This document shows, in pieces, positions 59,916-64,000 of a DNA stretch of 64,000 nucleotides. A program made the translations under genes and the position numbers. A model generated the notes under the pieces. It made no database searches, was not told the DNA's origin, and was given only the letters and a program-made list of their open reading frames with translations. Source of the stretch: Symsagittifera roscoffensis (Eukaryota; Xenacoelomorpha; Acoela; Convolutidae); contig NC_087068.1 in assembly GCF_963678635.1 (NCBI RefSeq), positions 124,001-188,000 on the forward strand. Reading direction: 5' to 3'. The number at the start of each line of letters is the position of its first letter. The stretch's first letter is position 1.

Positions 59916-62520
59916 AAATTTTAATTTTTCTCCAACTCCTTTTTCTAATAACCTCAAATGAAAACATAAACCCTTCCCCCCGCACAGGACCCCAAGATTT
60001 ATTAGTAACACATTACGATTGTGAAGAAAACGAACAAAAAACATTACACAAATATGCAATAAATCAAGTATCACAATGCGAAACAGAACCACAAGCCATA
60101 GAAACAACAAATGTAATAGCGACACTTTATTCAAAAGCCCGAGCAACAACAGTTATAGGATATAAATTCACAGCAACATTTTCTGAAAAGAAAGTACATT
60201 GTTCACAAGTCTCAAATGGAAATAAAAACCGACTTGACCACGAATCATTCTACCAGAGTAATATCGAACGACTTTTACATCTCAATCCCGAAGATTGTAA
60301 AAACGAGTTACTAAGACTCAATATCACAAGAAATAAAAACACAGATAGAAAATTAGTATATTTCCAAGTTTTTTCAGATTCTGTACATCAAGCAGAACTT
60401 GAAAGATATCAAGGACATATAAAATTAGATGAAAAATACCCATACAACGGCGCACACGGAAGATTAACTTATGATATACACGATAAACACTGGATACCAC
60501 ACATTGGTATAAATGACCCATCAAACTGCAAAGCAGACACAAAAAATAAAGGATATCAAGAAATCATGTTTTTCGATTGGAAAATACAACTCGAAAAAAT
60601 ACAACTCACACGCGATTTATCTGACAACACCATGATCTATCAAAGAATTAGATTACCTTGTAAAAACGATCAAGGCTACTGTGACCCTACAACACGAACA
60701 CAAGCAACAATTGTTTGGTTCCCCGAAGACACATGTACAACATTTCAAGTAGCAAAAATACATGCTCGTATGATAAAATTTCACGAAAATCATTGTATAC
60801 AATCAATTCCATATGAACAAGTCCATCCATCACGAAGACAAAGTTCAAATTTTAGAAACTTACACAATATAGAAATTAATTGACACGTTTTCAAATATAT
60901 CAAGAAACAGATCTTGCATGTAGATACAGAAATCCACTCCACAAAACACAATACTCCGAGATATTAGTCGAATACGAAAAAGGATTCGACATGACCACTG
61001 GAAAAGTAAAAATCGACCCATACGCCACAAGTCATCCCATAAACAAAGGAACATCATATATACCAGTTGATTTTCAAAAAAGTATTAGTCAACCTGGTGG
61101 ACATCTAAAGCCCCATAACACTAGAAGCACACGTTTACAAGAACTATCACTAATGAATAGTACATATTTCGGTAACATCCACTATGATATTCACCAAGAC
61201 ATGAAATTAGACTACACAATTAGCCGAATTTTTCAAGAAATGTCACTCTCTGAATTAGAAAAACTTCACCAACTATGCGAATTAGAAAGGACACAAATCC
61301 TACAATCACTTGCACTAGCAGTATTAAAAATACCCTACGCAGGATATTTACTATCAGGAAATAGATCAAATTTTTTAGACTATGAAGGAAACATTTTATG
61401 GTTTTATACCTGTACCAAAAAAGTATCACCACTATATGTTTTTGAAGATAAACGATGCTATGAAAGAATCCATATCTTTTATAAGAATAAAGTACATTTC
61501 GTTGACACGCTTTCAAGACGAACCTATTTTTGGGATACTGCAGTCCCATGTGGATCAGAAAATAGCCACAATGTAGTTCAACTGAACCCTGATGAAGATA
61601 AATATTACCTTCTTACCCCATATCCCACATTAATGCAATCACTCAAAAAATTTTCACCTGAAAGCATCAGAGCTATTGCTCGAAACCCAAATATTGACCT
61701 ACAATCAATTGGAATATATTCAAAATCCGATATCCAACATCACATTAGAACACAACAATTCCAAAAATTATTAACACAAATGGACACTATACAAAGACAA
61801 TCAATTGACCAAAACTTACGCAAACTTGCCGAAACCGCAGGATTTGCAGATATTTATACACAAGACTATAGCGGATATTTTAAAGACATTAAAGACTATA
61901 TATATCTAAACGGTGAAAAATATAGACCACAAGATATTTCACCTAAAAATATTTTTAGCTTTGTTACACTAAAAAATGAAATTCTCGATTTTCTAGGATG
62001 GCCCTACTACATCTTAGAAAAATTAACTATTTTATACGCAATGTTTAACTTTATAGGATTTCTTTTTTCGCTTTTAAAAGGAATCTACAATACATGCGCT
62101 ATACACACACAAATAAATAGACAAGCAAGTGTAGCACGCATACTATTTGCAGGATTTTTTGGAATTTTTTCATCATCAATAAACAAAATTCTTTTAGACG
62201 CACAAATAAAAGAATACAACACAAAAATAGCAACAAGACAGAACACATACGACGAAGAACATAACAATGTAGACATAACGCCTACAGCACCACAGTTACC
62301 ACCCCTACCACATAACCATCCACTATCACTAGTCCCACGAAATTTTCGAAATTTAGCAATAACACATAATCCAAATTTTAGACCAACCATATCACAAAGT
62401 CCCATTCAACATATAATGACACACCATCCACTAGATGAAAATACATATGAACAAATTATAGAACAACCCCATACCACCGCTTTTCAGTCTCAAAATAATA
62501 ATTTTTTTAGCCCACGATGA
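59903..62520 (+). pseudogene. env: Envelope-like glycoprotein, split by a frameshift
   Basis: The first frame (59,903-60,883) starts with a hydrophobic signal peptide and is rich in Cys. At 60,880-60,883 it stops, and a second frame continues to 62,520 without an ATG. The second part has more Cys residues, a paired hydrophobic region around 61,980-62,190 that looks like membrane segments, and a proline-rich tail. The layout of ectodomain, transmembrane region and short tail after pol is that of an LTR-element envelope, and resembles the glycoproteins shared by invertebrate LTR elements and some negative-strand RNA viruses. That family assignment is tentative. The break is described only, not resolved. 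Confidence 0.6.
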
Positions 62521-64000
62521 GCCGACAACTTGGATCCCTACACCGCTCAAATTCCCACCCGACCAACCTCAACACTCCAATTACAATAATTCAAAAATTC
62601 CACTTTTTGCTTTCCCGCCACCCGATTTCCCAACCAATAATGTAACATCAGGCATGAATTCAGACACTATATCACTTATCTCAGTTTTATACTCCATCTC
62701 ACAACTCAATAACCCAGATATTGAAACCCCTGATGAATTTGCAGACTCTGAACCATCTCCATCCAATAATTTTCAAACCAACTCCTCAGTTTTTTCAAAA
62801 CCCCCTTTTCAACCAATCCCGCCAAATAACCCACTCCCATCGATTTCTACACCCTCTTATGCTTCACAAGTCACCCCAACCTACTCTTCATTTCATTCAG
62901 ACCGATCATCCAATTCTCCAGATACTCCCCAAATCTCCCAGGAACTAGATAATTTTATCACCCTACAACAACAACCCTTCCACCTTGAACATTCCACTAT
63001 AAATCAGATTTCATCCACAATAGAATCATCAAACCCACCTACCCCTACACCCTCTTCAGCTTATACCGCATCATTAGCACCATCCTCCACATCCACCGAA
63101 TCATCAAATAGCACTAATAGAGCTTATCGCACTTTTAAAAGAAAATTCCCGAACCATCCATTTCCAACAAAACCAGGAACAGCCCGTGAATATATTAATC
63201 ATCCAAATCACACTAACACGAAAGATTTTTTAGCCATCACCCTACCTTCATTTCCACAGTATACTTTAAACACCCCTAACGATACTAACAACACACGCAG
63301 TTTTGTAGATGAACACGTTTTAATGCCTACACTTCAATGGACATCATATTATCATTTCACTAACCCCCTTTGCCTACCTTTATCTAATACTCACATCGAT
63401 ATAGAAAGAAATAAAGATATGCTATATCGACTCACCACACCATTATCACATAGACAATTTACTTATATAGGATATAAAAAGTCACTAAAAACATACACTG
63501 CACCCCGAGCTAACGAATACACGCTAGAATATTACGATCACAACATCATCCGAACTAACCAAGACCAATTTTTAGATGATGACCGTTTCGCTAACCCACA
63601 AATCACAGAAAAATTTTTCATCAAAACACCATATGTATTTACACTCAATATATTTGATCGCAAATTCGATCACATCATTTCTGAAGCACTAACCGACACA
63701 CAAGCTTACGAAAGTTTTAAAGAAAAATTTCAATTATTTTCACTAACCTTTCATTTCCTTGCACCACATGAAAGAGATTTGCACTGCTCACACGACATTA
63801 TGTTACGCACTAAACAAACCCACACATATACATATTATCGCTTCATACAAAATCACTTTGATCTACACACTCCATCAAGACAACCACACCACCGTTTTCA
63901 ATTTATTAACTCTAAGTACACTTCACCATTTTTTCTTAACTTCACATATTGCATCAAAGATACTAACCTTCACGGTATTCTTCGCAATTATGATCTCATA
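62462..64000 (+). CDS. Unknown long ORF after env, running off the window
   Basis: The frame is open from 62,462 to the last base of the window (more than 500 codons, no stop). The first ATG is at 62,654. The N-terminal 200 residues are a Ser/Pro/Thr/Gln-rich linker. From about 63,140 the composition becomes that of a folded domain, with aromatic and charged residues (LTTPLSHRQFTYIGYKK; KFFIKTPYVFTLNIFDRKF). No motif that I recognise. An ORF downstream of env is unusual for Ty3/Gypsy elements. The true end and any LTR lie outside the window. Confidence 0.55.

Overview
The window looks like repeat-dense nuclear DNA of a nematode, probably Caenorhabditis-like. The evidence is inferential: AT-rich intergenic DNA, a Maverick/Polinton of the type common in nematodes (its capsid gene is in the C. 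elegans F54H12.2-like family), and a TTTTCAG splice or trans-splice acceptor just before a start codon. No ordinary host gene, tRNA, rRNA or CRISPR array was recognised.

Region 1 (1-46,223) is a nested tandem array of one composite unit. The unit has three parts. The first is an intronless, GC-richer SGNH-hydrolase module on the + strand. The second is about 1.7 kb of hairpin-rich non-coding DNA. The third is a Maverick/Polinton whose left terminal inverted repeat (TIR) abuts that DNA. Unit 1 (1-18,484) stops inside the integrase gene, where unit 2 begins. Unit 2 (18,485-30,194) stops in a small Maverick gene, where unit 3 begins in the middle of the SGNH module. Only unit 3 (30,195-46,223) keeps the right half of the Maverick: ATPase, integrase, penton, core protein, major capsid protein and right TIR. 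The offsets are 18,584 bp (unit 1 to 2) and 7,861 bp (unit 2 to 3). Only unit 1 keeps the divergent control region of the Maverick, with five TGACGTCA sites in 60-bp repeats and a five-unit heat-shock element, together with three small genes missed by length filters. Units 2 and 3 share a 1,889-bp deletion that removed it. Protein-primed DNA polymerase B lies on the - strand in all three units and is broken in all three; some lesions are shared and some are private.

Region 2 (46,224-about 47,550) is AT-rich intergenic DNA with a palindrome, a 12-bp inverted repeat and a G/T-rich tract.

Region 3 (about 47,550-64,000, running off the window) is an unusually long LTR retroelement of the Ty3/Gypsy domain order (RT, RNase H, integrase). 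Its + strand is strongly A/C-rich. It has a repeat-bearing leader, a basic ORF, gag, a nucleocapsid/protease ORF, pol, an integrase tail, a small membrane ORF, a 391-codon open frame without ATG, an envelope-like glycoprotein, and a further open frame of more than 500 codons at the window edge. Several genes are broken by frameshifts, often at A/T runs.

The Maverick would normally supply protein-primed replication, integration and a double-jelly-roll capsid. The SGNH module could be captured cargo or the sequence the Maverick landed in. None of the three Maverick copies looks autonomous as sequenced.
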